Shown: in pieces, positions 32,317-39,877 of the stretch | How the letters are laid out: each line of letters begins with the position of its first letter | Numbering within the stretch: the first letter of the stretch is position 1 | Source of the DNA: Spirochaetaceae bacterium | Lineage (GTDB): Bacteria; Spirochaetota; Spirochaetia; DSM-27196; PWMO01 | Assembly: GCA_007693325.1 (NCBI GenBank) | Contig: REDW01000066.1 | Location: 18,527 to 82,526 of the forward strand | DNA length: 64,000 nt | Direction: 5' to 3' | Position numbers and translations under genes: made by a program | The notes under the pieces: generated by a model | What the model was told of the DNA's origin: nothing | The model's database searches: none | The model's input: the letters and a program-made list of their open reading frames with translations, nothing else

Positions 32317-33609
32317 CTACTGCGTCTTGTTCACCTCAAAGATGCCAACCAGGCCGTGACCGCAGCCCTGCCCCTGCTGCAGTCGACTCACCAGGTAGCG
32401 CAGCGCGTAGCCCAGTTGCGGTTCGATCACGTTCTCCCGCGGCAACCCGGTGTTGAGCCAGCCCGCGCCTTCTACCACCTGCCGCATGCGCTCCATCATC
32501 TGTCGCAGTTCAGTGGGATAGGTCGCGGGGACAGCGGGGAGTTCGGCTTTCAGCGTGCGGGCATCGGGGTCGTAGGCCTCCATCAGCGCCTGGCAATAGC
32601 TTACCAGCGTGTTCCAGCACATCTGCAGTCGCTCGAAGTAGCTGTTGATGAAATCAAAACCGGCTTTGGGAACGTAGTTCACGATCAGGGTACTGAGGTT
32701 GGTACGCACATTGGGCTCGTGCAGCGAGTTGACCGCCTCCCTCAGGGGCTGCGCGTAGGGATTGTATTCGGCGGTATCCATGTGCCGGCCGGTGAATACG
32801 GAACGGTCGAAGAACATCAACGGCTTGATCTCGACACCAGCTCGCTTGCCGGCTTGCGAGACAACCGCGTCGATCTCCTGCCTGCTCATGAGCCTGAGCT
32901 GCAGATGCTGCAACTCGTTTTGTCTCTGCTCGCGCTCCTCCTTGTTGTAGATGTAGGAGACCACGTAATCCATGTTGCGGTTGTCGTTGAGATCGTTGGT
33001 CCACAGGGTCTGCCATTCGTAAGAGTAGCGGCCCAACCAGTCGCCGACGATCAGACAGTAGTCCTGGCAGGATCCGGCGATGTCGGCCAGCATTTGGACC
33101 AGCGTGTCGTCGTCGTTGTGATGCGAGAATGTGCCGTAGGAAGAGAAGTACAAGTCGTATGGCTTTTCGTCCTTCTTCAGCGAAAGGCCTTTGGTGAAGT
33201 CTCCCTGTTCAAAGCTGACCTTGGGATTGTGACTGTAGATTGAGCGGGCCTGCTGCAGCAGGTCAGCGGAAAGATCCACGCCCTTATAGAGTCCGACTCT
33301 GTCCTCCGACAGCAGATCCACCTTGGACTGATGCAGTCCCGCCTCGCGATCGCGGATACCCATGAGCAATTCGTAACCGTCGGCGCTGCCGCAGCCCAGA
33401 TCTATGATCCGCAGCCGCCTCATGGAGTGCTGACAGCGATCGAGCAGTCCGCGCACGTAGGGGTAGATGAAATGGCGCGTAATCTCGTCTTCCCAGTGTC
33501 GGCGAACGTTGTCGTACTTCCCTACCAGGCCGGACCGCTTGGCGTACAGGCCGCTTTTCACCGCCTCGCTGTACGCTTCCATCTGTACGTCTTGCGACAT
33601 TGAGCTCAT
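32317..33609 (-). CDS. SAM-dependent methyltransferase
   Basis: This 430-residue protein has a class I methyltransferase domain (about 65-220): motif I IIDLGCGSADGYEL, acidic motif II YKGVDLS, FEQGDFTKG and YFSSYGTFSHH. A helical C-terminal half of unknown role follows (DFINSYFERLQMCWNTLVSY). It is the last gene of a four-gene operon. Its ATG overlaps the stop of the MttB homologue upstream (ATGA), so tight coupling is expected. It probably methylates a small molecule handled by the neighbouring enzymes; the substrate is unknown. Confidence 0.82.
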   Translation of the reverse strand: MSSMSQDVQMEAYSEAVKSGLYAKRSGLVGKYDNVRRHWEDEITRHFIYPYVRGLLDRCQHSMRRLRIIDLGCGSADGYELLMGIRDREAGLHQSKVDLLSEDRVGLYKGVDLSADLLQQARSIYSHNPKVSFEQGDFTKGLSLKKDEKPYDLYFSSYGTFSHHNDDDTLVQMLADIAGSCQDYCLIVGDWLGRYSYEWQTLWTNDLNDNRNMDYVVSYIYNKEEREQRQNELQHLQLRLMSRQEIDAVVSQAGKRAGVEIKPLMFFDRSVFTGRHMDTAEYNPYAQPLREAVNSLHEPNVRTNLSTLIVNYVPKAGFDFINSYFERLQMCWNTLVSYCQALMEAYDPDARTLKAELPAVPATYPTELRQMMERMRQVVEGAGWLNTGLPRENVIEPQLGYALRYLVSRLQQGQGCGHGLVGIFEVNKTQ

Positions 33610-35117
33610 GATTCCTTCCTTGCGGTTTCCAGAGACTGCGGCAGTATCCCGGGTATCTCGGCGCTGATCCGGTCAAGCGTCTGCTTGGGCAGGGGCTTTC
33701 GTGCAACATCCATGATCTCCAGGTAACGGTGGTGCGCCGCCAACAGGGCCCCGCCCTGTTGGTCCTCCAGCGGATAGCGTATGTAGACCTTCTCCCGCGT
33801 AGGCAGCGGAAGGTGGTAGATGTAGGTCTTGTGGTCGGTCTGCATGACCTCGCGTATTGTTTCCAGCAACTGCCGGCTCTTCTCCGGGGTGACCTGAGGC
33901 GGAGCAAGATTGTACTTGATCATGCCGATGTGCGCGTCATCGAGTACCGCCTGCTCGGGGCAGAAGATGTTGGTTCGCTCCAGAAGGCCAAATGCGTAGT
34001 GGACATACTGCGCACCGGTCCAGGGAATGTAGCCGTGAGTAAGCATCTTCTCTGCAGTAGCCTGGATGCCCGGCGTGCTGACATCCCCGGCACCCGCGGT
34101 GGAGTAACAGGGGAGCCGGTAGAAACGGGCCATCTGCGCCGCGTCGTGATGGTAGTGATTGAACTCGGGAGCGCCGTACATGTCGTTCAGGTTGTCCAGC
34201 CGGGTACGTACCGGAACACTGCCGTAGAGCACCGGCGCGCCGGGGGCCACAAGCTGGTTCAGCGCCACCCCGGCCAGGATTTCTGCGTTGATCTGGGAAA
34301 TCATGCCAAACTCATCGAAGGGGGCGGTGGCGCCGCCCATGGGCGAGCTGGAGATCACCAGAGGCGCCCGATAGCGCGAGATGGCGATCACCTTGGCGGC
34401 GGTATCGTTGACCATCTGCAGCGGACTCTTGACCACGCAGGCAATGAACGACAGCACCGGATTCTCGCTGAACTCCCTCTCTCCGCCGGCGATGATGCGC
34501 CCCATCTGCATAACGTGGTCCAGGGCGTTGAGATCGGTCAGGCCCGCCTGCACGTGTTTGGTGATGTTATTCAGGCTGGCGAGAAACTTGTTGACGTCTT
34601 TGTTAGACGCCTTGACCTGCTCGTCCTGGATGTTGATGCAGCGTATGAAGGAGTCCAGGTTCTCCAGATTGTCCGCCAGGTGAGCGGCACGGCACAGGTA
34701 GTCAATAGAGCCGCTGCGGCGGTTGTATAGCGGTCGGTCGCCGTCAAAACCGATCTCCAGCCAGATGTTGCACTCCGAGCCGCTGGCAAATCTGACCCGT
34801 GGTTCAGCGGCGTCGAGAATCAGGCGGTTGTCGGGGTTGCGGGCTCCAAGCACGATACGCGAGGGCGCACTTGCCAGCGTCTTGTCCACCAGGGACGAGG
34901 GAATGCGCAGCCGCACGCAATCCTCGAGCTGCTCGACACGAGCTCCGGCGTTTCTGAATATGTCGGCTGCTTCGCGGTTGTAGCACAGAATGCCCGGATC
35001 TTCCAGAATTTCGCGCGAAATTCCATCTATCAACCCGATCTGCGCTTCATTCAGTCGCTGCTGCGGGGTGACCAGTACTCCTTCACGTTGCTTGGTTTCC
35101 ATAGTGTTTGCCTCCAT
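33606..35117 (-). CDS. MttB-superfamily (trimethylamine methyltransferase-like) protein, copy 1
   Basis: The COG5598 family moves methyl groups from quaternary amines such as betaines to a corrinoid protein. This 503-residue member reads through without an in-frame amber codon, so it belongs to the large non-pyrrolysine branch. It shows the family barrel: GARNPDNRLILDAAEPRVRF, VKSPLQMVND, VISSSPMGGATAPF, APVLYGSVPVRTRL and STAGAGDVSTPGIQA. No corrinoid protein or corrinoid-reductive activase gene lies nearby, which is unusual for a catabolic system. It follows copy 2 by 6 nt. Confidence 0.88.
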   Translation of the reverse strand: MEANTMETKQREGVLVTPQQRLNEAQIGLIDGISREILEDPGILCYNREAADIFRNAGARVEQLEDCVRLRIPSSLVDKTLASAPSRIVLGARNPDNRLILDAAEPRVRFASGSECNIWLEIGFDGDRPLYNRRSGSIDYLCRAAHLADNLENLDSFIRCINIQDEQVKASNKDVNKFLASLNNITKHVQAGLTDLNALDHVMQMGRIIAGGEREFSENPVLSFIACVVKSPLQMVNDTAAKVIAISRYRAPLVISSSPMGGATAPFDEFGMISQINAEILAGVALNQLVAPGAPVLYGSVPVRTRLDNLNDMYGAPEFNHYHHDAAQMARFYRLPCYSTAGAGDVSTPGIQATAEKMLTHGYIPWTGAQYVHYAFGLLERTNIFCPEQAVLDDAHIGMIKYNLAPPQVTPEKSRQLLETIREVMQTDHKTYIYHLPLPTREKVYIRYPLEDQQGGALLAAHHRYLEIMDVARKPLPKQTLDRISAEIPGILPQSLETARKES

Positions 35118-35123
35118 TTGACT

Positions 35124-36578
35124 TCAGCTCGTTGGTTTCACAATCTCTGGAAACCGCGTCAGGATCCGCTGCCTGAGCCTGGGCTCCAGCAGAGAACCGC
35201 TCTCCTGCCGTCGAACCATCTCAACGAAATTCCTCGCGGCAGCGGCAGCCGGAATTCTGCCGGGCACCTCGCGCTTCTCGCGGCTGCTGATCAGCGGCGA
35301 GTAGAACTCGTTGCGCATGTGCTCGATGGTATGGTCTGCGTCCAGGTAGTGCGCCCCGGGGCCGCGTTCGATCATCAGATCGGCAGCCAGGGTGTCGTCG
35401 TTGACCTCAATGCCGCGCAGCACACGCTGGCACATACCGAGTATCTCGTTGTCCATAACCAGCTTGTCGTAAGACACGGTCAGGTCGGCCTCCATCAGCC
35501 CGGCGATATCGTGGATATAGTTGGCGCCACTCATCGCCACCAGCAGACTGGACATGGCGCTCTCCCAGGCGGCCTGGATGTCCAGCTCCACCGCGTCGCT
35601 GGTCCCGCCGGTGGAGTACAGCGGTATCTCAAAGTACTGGGCCAGCTGACTCACCGCGGCGTTGATCATGGCCCGCTCGATGGCGCCTCCCACATGATCC
35701 ATATTCTGCAGGTTGGTAATGGAGCCCACACTGCCGCAGATTCCCGGGGCTCCTTTCCTGACGCTCTGCACCAGCGCGATGCCTCCAAGCGTTTCGGCAA
35801 TATGGGTGAGAACGTTGCCGGCCAGGGTCACCGGAGAGGTGGTACCGCAGATGGGCTCGGTGGGGACTACTACGGGCAAGCCCTTTCCGGCCAGGTAACA
35901 GGTCATCTCGCCGTAGCGGTCGTCGATCTTGAAGGGGCTGATGATCAGGGTGATGAACGAGACAAAAGGCCGCCCGGCCAACTCACGCGCGCCGCCTGCC
36001 AACTCTTCGGCCATCTCCACCGTCTGCCGGCATCCTTGCAGAGAGTACAACCCTCCCATCACGTGCTTGCCGGTATTGTCCAGTGAATGAAAGAACCGGT
36101 TTATGTCGATGTGATCGCGGGACTGTATCTCGTTGGGAAACACGTTAATTGTGAACAGATGGATGTTTTGCAGCTGCTCCACCATCCGGGCGTTGAGGAT
36201 CACGTCCTCGATGGTCGACGGCCGTCGCTCACCGCTGTCCGGGTCCAGTACGTAGATCGCCGTACCTCCGGTACCGTAGTGTACCCGATTCTTCTCCAGC
36301 ACAACGTCGTAGCCCGGTTTGCGCGCGTGTAGTGTAATTGATGACGGATTGGATGCTACCGCGTCTTCAACCAGCGAACGGGGGAACCGAACCAGGCCGC
36401 TGGAGTCGTCCACCCGGGCACCCGCCTTACGCAACGCTTCGCGGCCAGTACGGGTATGCACCAGCATACCGCCCTTCTCCAGAACGCGTAGCGCTTCGTC
36501 GGCAATCTTCTTCACCTGCTCGCCGGTCAGCGGCCGGTACAGCTCGCTCTGAAACACCTCTGCATGTTGTCTGTTCAC
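35124..36578 (-). CDS. MttB-superfamily protein, copy 2
   Basis: This 484-residue paralogue of the downstream gene has the same fold landmarks: LHARKPGYDVVLEKNRVHYG, TLIISPFKIDDRYGE, VVPTEPICGTTSPVTLAG, APGICGSVGSITNLQ and STGGTSDAVELDIQA. No amber codon interrupts it. The two copies are clearly divergent, so they probably act on different substrates or as a heteromer instead of being a recent duplication. It follows the asparagine-synthetase-like gene by 49 nt and shares its promoter. Confidence 0.88.
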   Translation of the reverse strand: MNRQHAEVFQSELYRPLTGEQVKKIADEALRVLEKGGMLVHTRTGREALRKAGARVDDSSGLVRFPRSLVEDAVASNPSSITLHARKPGYDVVLEKNRVHYGTGGTAIYVLDPDSGERRPSTIEDVILNARMVEQLQNIHLFTINVFPNEIQSRDHIDINRFFHSLDNTGKHVMGGLYSLQGCRQTVEMAEELAGGARELAGRPFVSFITLIISPFKIDDRYGEMTCYLAGKGLPVVVPTEPICGTTSPVTLAGNVLTHIAETLGGIALVQSVRKGAPGICGSVGSITNLQNMDHVGGAIERAMINAAVSQLAQYFEIPLYSTGGTSDAVELDIQAAWESAMSSLLVAMSGANYIHDIAGLMEADLTVSYDKLVMDNEILGMCQRVLRGIEVNDDTLAADLMIERGPGAHYLDADHTIEHMRNEFYSPLISSREKREVPGRIPAAAAARNFVEMVRRQESGSLLEPRLRQRILTRFPEIVKPTS

Positions 36579-36627
36579 GTGTTACCCCTTTACTGCCGTC
36601 TCGATGATAGTCTACCGGATCCAGGTC

Positions 36628-38160
36628 TCACAGAGAGACCCACTGCCCCACCGTACTGACCGCCTTTCCGGTGCCGTATCGGTCGCAAAACAGCCGGAAG
36701 TAGTACAGCTCCTCCTTGCTGCGGACGAAGGGAAACTCGCGCCGCGCTTGTGCCAGTTCGCGGTCACTGAAGCTGTCCTCGAAGTACGAAGCCAGGCTAT
36801 CCGCGGAGCCCGCCCCCTGGGAGAACTCCTGTTTGATCCGCCACGCCACAGCGTGCGGCAGCATAGCCTCGTAGGCCTTCCTGAAGATCCACTTTTCTAT
36901 TTTGCTGTTACCGTCGGCTCGCTGCTTGTATTCCGCGGGAATATTCATCGCATAACGAAGCAGGTTCCCCGAGATCAGCGGCGTGACTACCCGCATCGAG
37001 TTTGCCTGATTCATTCTATCCAGACGCAGTGCGGCGTTGTTATGCACAAAGCCGAGGCATTCCATCTGCCGTCTGAACAGTTCATCTCCGCCAAACTGTT
37101 TCAGATAAAGATAGCCGCAGAATACCTCGTCGCCGCCCTCGCCGGAGAGCAGTACCTCGAAGCCCTGTTGGCGGGCGTACCTGGTTACCAGAAAGTTGAC
37201 CGCTGCGCTTCGTACCAGGGAGGGGTCGAAGGATTCAAGGTAGTGGACTACCTCGGGCAAGGCGGCCGCCAGATCCTCGACCCCTATGATCAGCTCCTGG
37301 TGGTCGGTACCCAGATGTTGCGCCACGATGCGGGCATTGGCGATGTCCGTGCTTTCTCCTACCCCGATAGCAAAGGTTGTCAGCCGCGCGTCGGGACCAC
37401 GCAGCTCCCGTAACCGCCACGCGGCCAGTGCGCAGATTACGCTGCTGTCCATGCCTCCACTGAGCAAGCCCGCGGTCGGCAGCGAGAAGTCCACCCTGCT
37501 GCACACGCTGTCAAAGATAAGCTCCCGTATCACCCGTACCATTGTGTCAACATCGTGTTCCATCGGCCCCGGGGGTGAGCTCGGCAACTCGGCGTAGCGG
37601 GTGGCGACTCCGGCTTCATCCATGAAGTGACCCGGGGGAAACTCGTAGAGCTCTTCGACAGCAGGCGCCAGACACTTCAGCTCGGAAGTCAGGTAACGCA
37701 CTCCGTCCTTCATGCCGTGGAACAGGGTCTTGATGCCCAGCAGGTCACGGGCGGCAAACCAGTGGTTGCCATCGTGAATTACAAAGGCGAAGATCGCGTC
37801 GTTCAGGTAGCTGAGCATACGTTGCCCGTGACGCCGGTACAGCGCCAGCAGTGTACGCTCCTCCAGAAAGGGTCCCGGCGGAACACCCTCGGCCACGGCC
37901 AGGCACCCTATGTTGCCTATCTGACCGTCATAACAGATGCACGCCTGCTTTCCGTCGGACAGCGGAACCCGGGAGCCCCGCGGAGCGTTGCCGGTGTCCG
38001 CCCGCAGGTAGTTCTGCCCCAGCACGGCCGTCGGCTGCTCGCGTACCCCTTCCAACCAGGGGCCGCGGTGTTTGATAGACGCCAACATAGTTTCTACCTG
38101 CGTGCTGGATCGGCCATCGACCGAAGGAGATGGATACAATGCGGCTACAAACCCACTCAT
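36628..38160 (-). CDS. Asparagine-synthetase-like enzyme lacking the glutaminase cysteine
   Basis: Typical AsnB uses Cys2 to release ammonia from glutamine. Here the protein (510 residues) starts MSGF, with Ser at position 2. The glutaminase pocket is also altered (HRGPW kept, NGEIYN changed to YDGQIGN). The synthetase half is intact: PP-loop LLSGGMDSSVICALA, LLSGEGGDEVFCGY and the Lys region WRIKQEFSQG. Beta-lactam and carbapenam synthetases are known relatives with a lost glutaminase, forming amides from other nucleophiles. This enzyme opens an operon with two MttB homologues and a methyltransferase, so an adenylating, amide-forming step on a small molecule is the best inference. Confidence 0.87.
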   Translation of the reverse strand: MSGFVAALYPSPSVDGRSSTQVETMLASIKHRGPWLEGVREQPTAVLGQNYLRADTGNAPRGSRVPLSDGKQACICYDGQIGNIGCLAVAEGVPPGPFLEERTLLALYRRHGQRMLSYLNDAIFAFVIHDGNHWFAARDLLGIKTLFHGMKDGVRYLTSELKCLAPAVEELYEFPPGHFMDEAGVATRYAELPSSPPGPMEHDVDTMVRVIRELIFDSVCSRVDFSLPTAGLLSGGMDSSVICALAAWRLRELRGPDARLTTFAIGVGESTDIANARIVAQHLGTDHQELIIGVEDLAAALPEVVHYLESFDPSLVRSAAVNFLVTRYARQQGFEVLLSGEGGDEVFCGYLYLKQFGGDELFRRQMECLGFVHNNAALRLDRMNQANSMRVVTPLISGNLLRYAMNIPAEYKQRADGNSKIEKWIFRKAYEAMLPHAVAWRIKQEFSQGAGSADSLASYFEDSFSDRELAQARREFPFVRSKEELYYFRLFCDRYGTGKAVSTVGQWVSL

Positions 38161-38182
38161 AGGTTCTGCTCCTCTGGTCTCA

Positions 38183-38210
38183 ATAGTAGGGTCTTATGTT
38201 TTCGTGTCAA
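38183..38210 (-). promoter_or_regulatory. Promoter of the AsnB-like/MttB operon
   Basis: On the minus strand TTGACA (38205-38210), a 16-nt spacer and TACTAT (38183-38188) lie 22 nt ahead of the ATG at 38160, with an AGAGGAG ribosome site between. Confidence 0.7.
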
Positions 38211-38283
38211 GGGTCGGTCAGACGCGTTATGCGGTCGGTGGTGGTAGACTGGTAGGTATCATCGGTGTAACGAACGAAAAAGC

Positions 38284-38311
38284 TTTACAAAAAAAACGTG
38301 CACGGTATATC
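38284..38311 (+). promoter_or_regulatory. Promoter of the CBS-domain gene
   Basis: TTTACA (38284-38289), a 16-nt spacer and TATATC (38306-38311) give a leader of about 100 nt ahead of the ATG at 38422. Confidence 0.5.
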
Positions 38312-38421
38312 CTCGTACCTAGCATGTCCTCGTATTGAGGGTGGCGTTTGGAAACGGGCGGTCAGGATTGGTGAGTGGATACTCGCCGTTAACGATATGC
38401 AAAGCTTCACGGAGGTGTGCA

Positions 38422-38859
38422 ATGGAAACCGTACGGGACGTGCTCGCTGACAAGGGAAAGAAGGTAGTTACCGTGTCACCTGACAGCACAATCTTCGAGG
38501 CGCTGAGTATCATGAAGGTGGAAAGCATCGGTGCTGTTCTTGTTGTGGACGACGCGGGAGATATTGCTGGAATCCTCTCGGAGCGCGATTATGCACGAAA
38601 GATTGTGCTTGACGGCAAGTCGTCCAAAGACACCGCGGTGTCGCAGATCATGACCACGAAGGTGGCGGTCATCAAGCCTGATAACACGGTAGAAGAAGCA
38701 ATGGCCCTCATGAGCGAGAAGCGATGCCGGCATCTTCCGGTGCTTGAGGACGGCCGGCTGTGCGGGATCATATCCATTGGCGACGTCGTACGAGCCGTCA
38801 TTCAGGATAAGGAGGTCCTCATCAACCAGCTCGAGCGGTACATCAGCAGCAGCTTGTAG
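38422..38859 (+). CDS. CBS-domain-pair protein
   Basis: This 145-residue protein consists of two CBS motifs: VTVSPDSTIFEALSIMKVES ... GILSERDYARKI, and VAVIKPDNTVEEAMALMSEK ... GIISIGDVVRAV. Such stand-alone pairs bind adenine nucleotides or NAD and regulate partner proteins. A GGAGG ribosome site precedes the ATG. It is monocistronic, divergent from the MttB operon, so any link to that pathway is uncertain. Confidence 0.92.
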   Translation: METVRDVLADKGKKVVTVSPDSTIFEALSIMKVESIGAVLVVDDAGDIAGILSERDYARKIVLDGKSSKDTAVSQIMTTKVAVIKPDNTVEEAMALMSEKRCRHLPVLEDGRLCGIISIGDVVRAVIQDKEVLINQLERYISSSL

Positions 38860-39028
38860 CTCGCGACCCGTTCGACGTTCGTGCCGCGGCCGATGTCAAG
38901 CAAGGACACTGCCGGTTGCAGGCGAAACTGCTCGAGTAACAACACGCCCGCGCGTCCGCCAACCCAAACCGTGCCCGGGTGATCCCGGCGCGGGGTACCT
39001 GCGTGGGTCTCCCGCGAAATCATTCAAG

Positions 39029-39228
39029 ATGCTACAATCCCCCGCTGCCGAGAAACGGACCTCACCCATCATCGCTCACTGCACTGCGGTCACGCTGGGC
39101 CCCATACGCCGGGGTAACGCTACTCATAGCGGCGTGGTGGATCGCTGCGGCCGCGGTGGGGCGCGAAATCCTGCTTCCATCACCCCCGACGGTTGCGCGC
39201 AGCCTGCTGCAGATCGTGCAGTCATGGG
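39029..39228 (+). pseudogene. Fragment of an ABC transporter permease
   Basis: The plus strand encodes the N-terminal part of a nitrate/sulfonate/thiamine-precursor type permease (YAGVTLLIAAWWIAAAAVG, ILLPSPPTVARSLLQIV). The apparent start (MLQSPAAEKRTSP) is in another frame, so a frameshift has occurred. The coding sense stops at about 39228, where a fragment of a different gene on the other strand begins. It cannot make a functional protein. Confidence 0.65.
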
Positions 39229-39785
39229 ATAGTTGTCGCCACCGAAGTGTTCCCTGTATCCGGCGCCCAGGTCAATTGCCACCCGCAACCGGGGATTGGC
39301 AGTCAGCACTCGCGTCACAAACGGCTCCGGCAGCACCGCAAGCCGAGCCCTGCCGGCAATCAGCTGCTGGGCCAGCTCGGTCTGATCCGCCGAGTAGCGC
39401 AGATCGAGGTCACGTTGCGGATCTATCCCGTACCGTCGGGCGAGCGCCTGTATACAGTATGTCGGGTGTGGTGCCGCGCGCCAGCGTGTGCACAGTGTGC
39501 CCCCGCAGATCATCCCAGCCGAGATCCTCATCGGCCACAACGTAGAGTACTCCCCCGCCGCTAACCGCCAGCAGCTGAAGATCGACGCCACGATTGAAGA
39601 GGTTCGCCGCGAGGTTGGTCGGCAAAGCGGCGATATCAACCTCTCCGGCCAGGATCTGCGACACAAGCAGGTCCGGAGTTCCGTACACGTTCAAGCGGGG
39701 CTCGATGGAAGGCCCCAGCCGATCCGGCTGCCGCGAGCAAACCTGCGCCCGCGAGCAACAGGACAGAGATGAATAGACTGCGCTT
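39229..39785 (-). pseudogene. Decayed ABC transporter substrate-binding protein
   Basis: Read on the minus strand, a signal peptide (KRSLFISVLLLAGAGLLAAA) with its start codon changed to ATA, an N-terminal domain (VDIAALPTNLAANLFNRGV, GTTPDILYT) and a second domain (LARRYGIDPQRDLDLRYS, ARLAVLPEPFVTRVL, HFGGDNYPM) lie in successive different frames. The fold is that of NMT1/SsuA-type periplasmic proteins. At least two frameshifts, start loss and a truncated C-terminus show it is dead. Its partner permease fragment abuts it in opposite orientation. Confidence 0.7.
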
Positions 39786-39877
39786 TATGCCCGCATCCTA
39801 CACGGTCGGACGCGGACAATCAAGCTGTATCGGACGATGCGGCGGCGTGGCGGAGACCCTCCAACGCGCCTCCATGG

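Noticed and set aside
33606..36578. Possible pyrrolysine-containing MttB genes
   Set aside because: Both genes read through at full length with no in-frame TAG, so there is no reason to suppose pyrrolysine.
38802..39023. Minus-strand reading frame of 73 codons behind the CBS gene
   Set aside because: It overlaps the end of the CBS gene on the opposite strand, has no ribosome site and its translation has no recognisable pattern.
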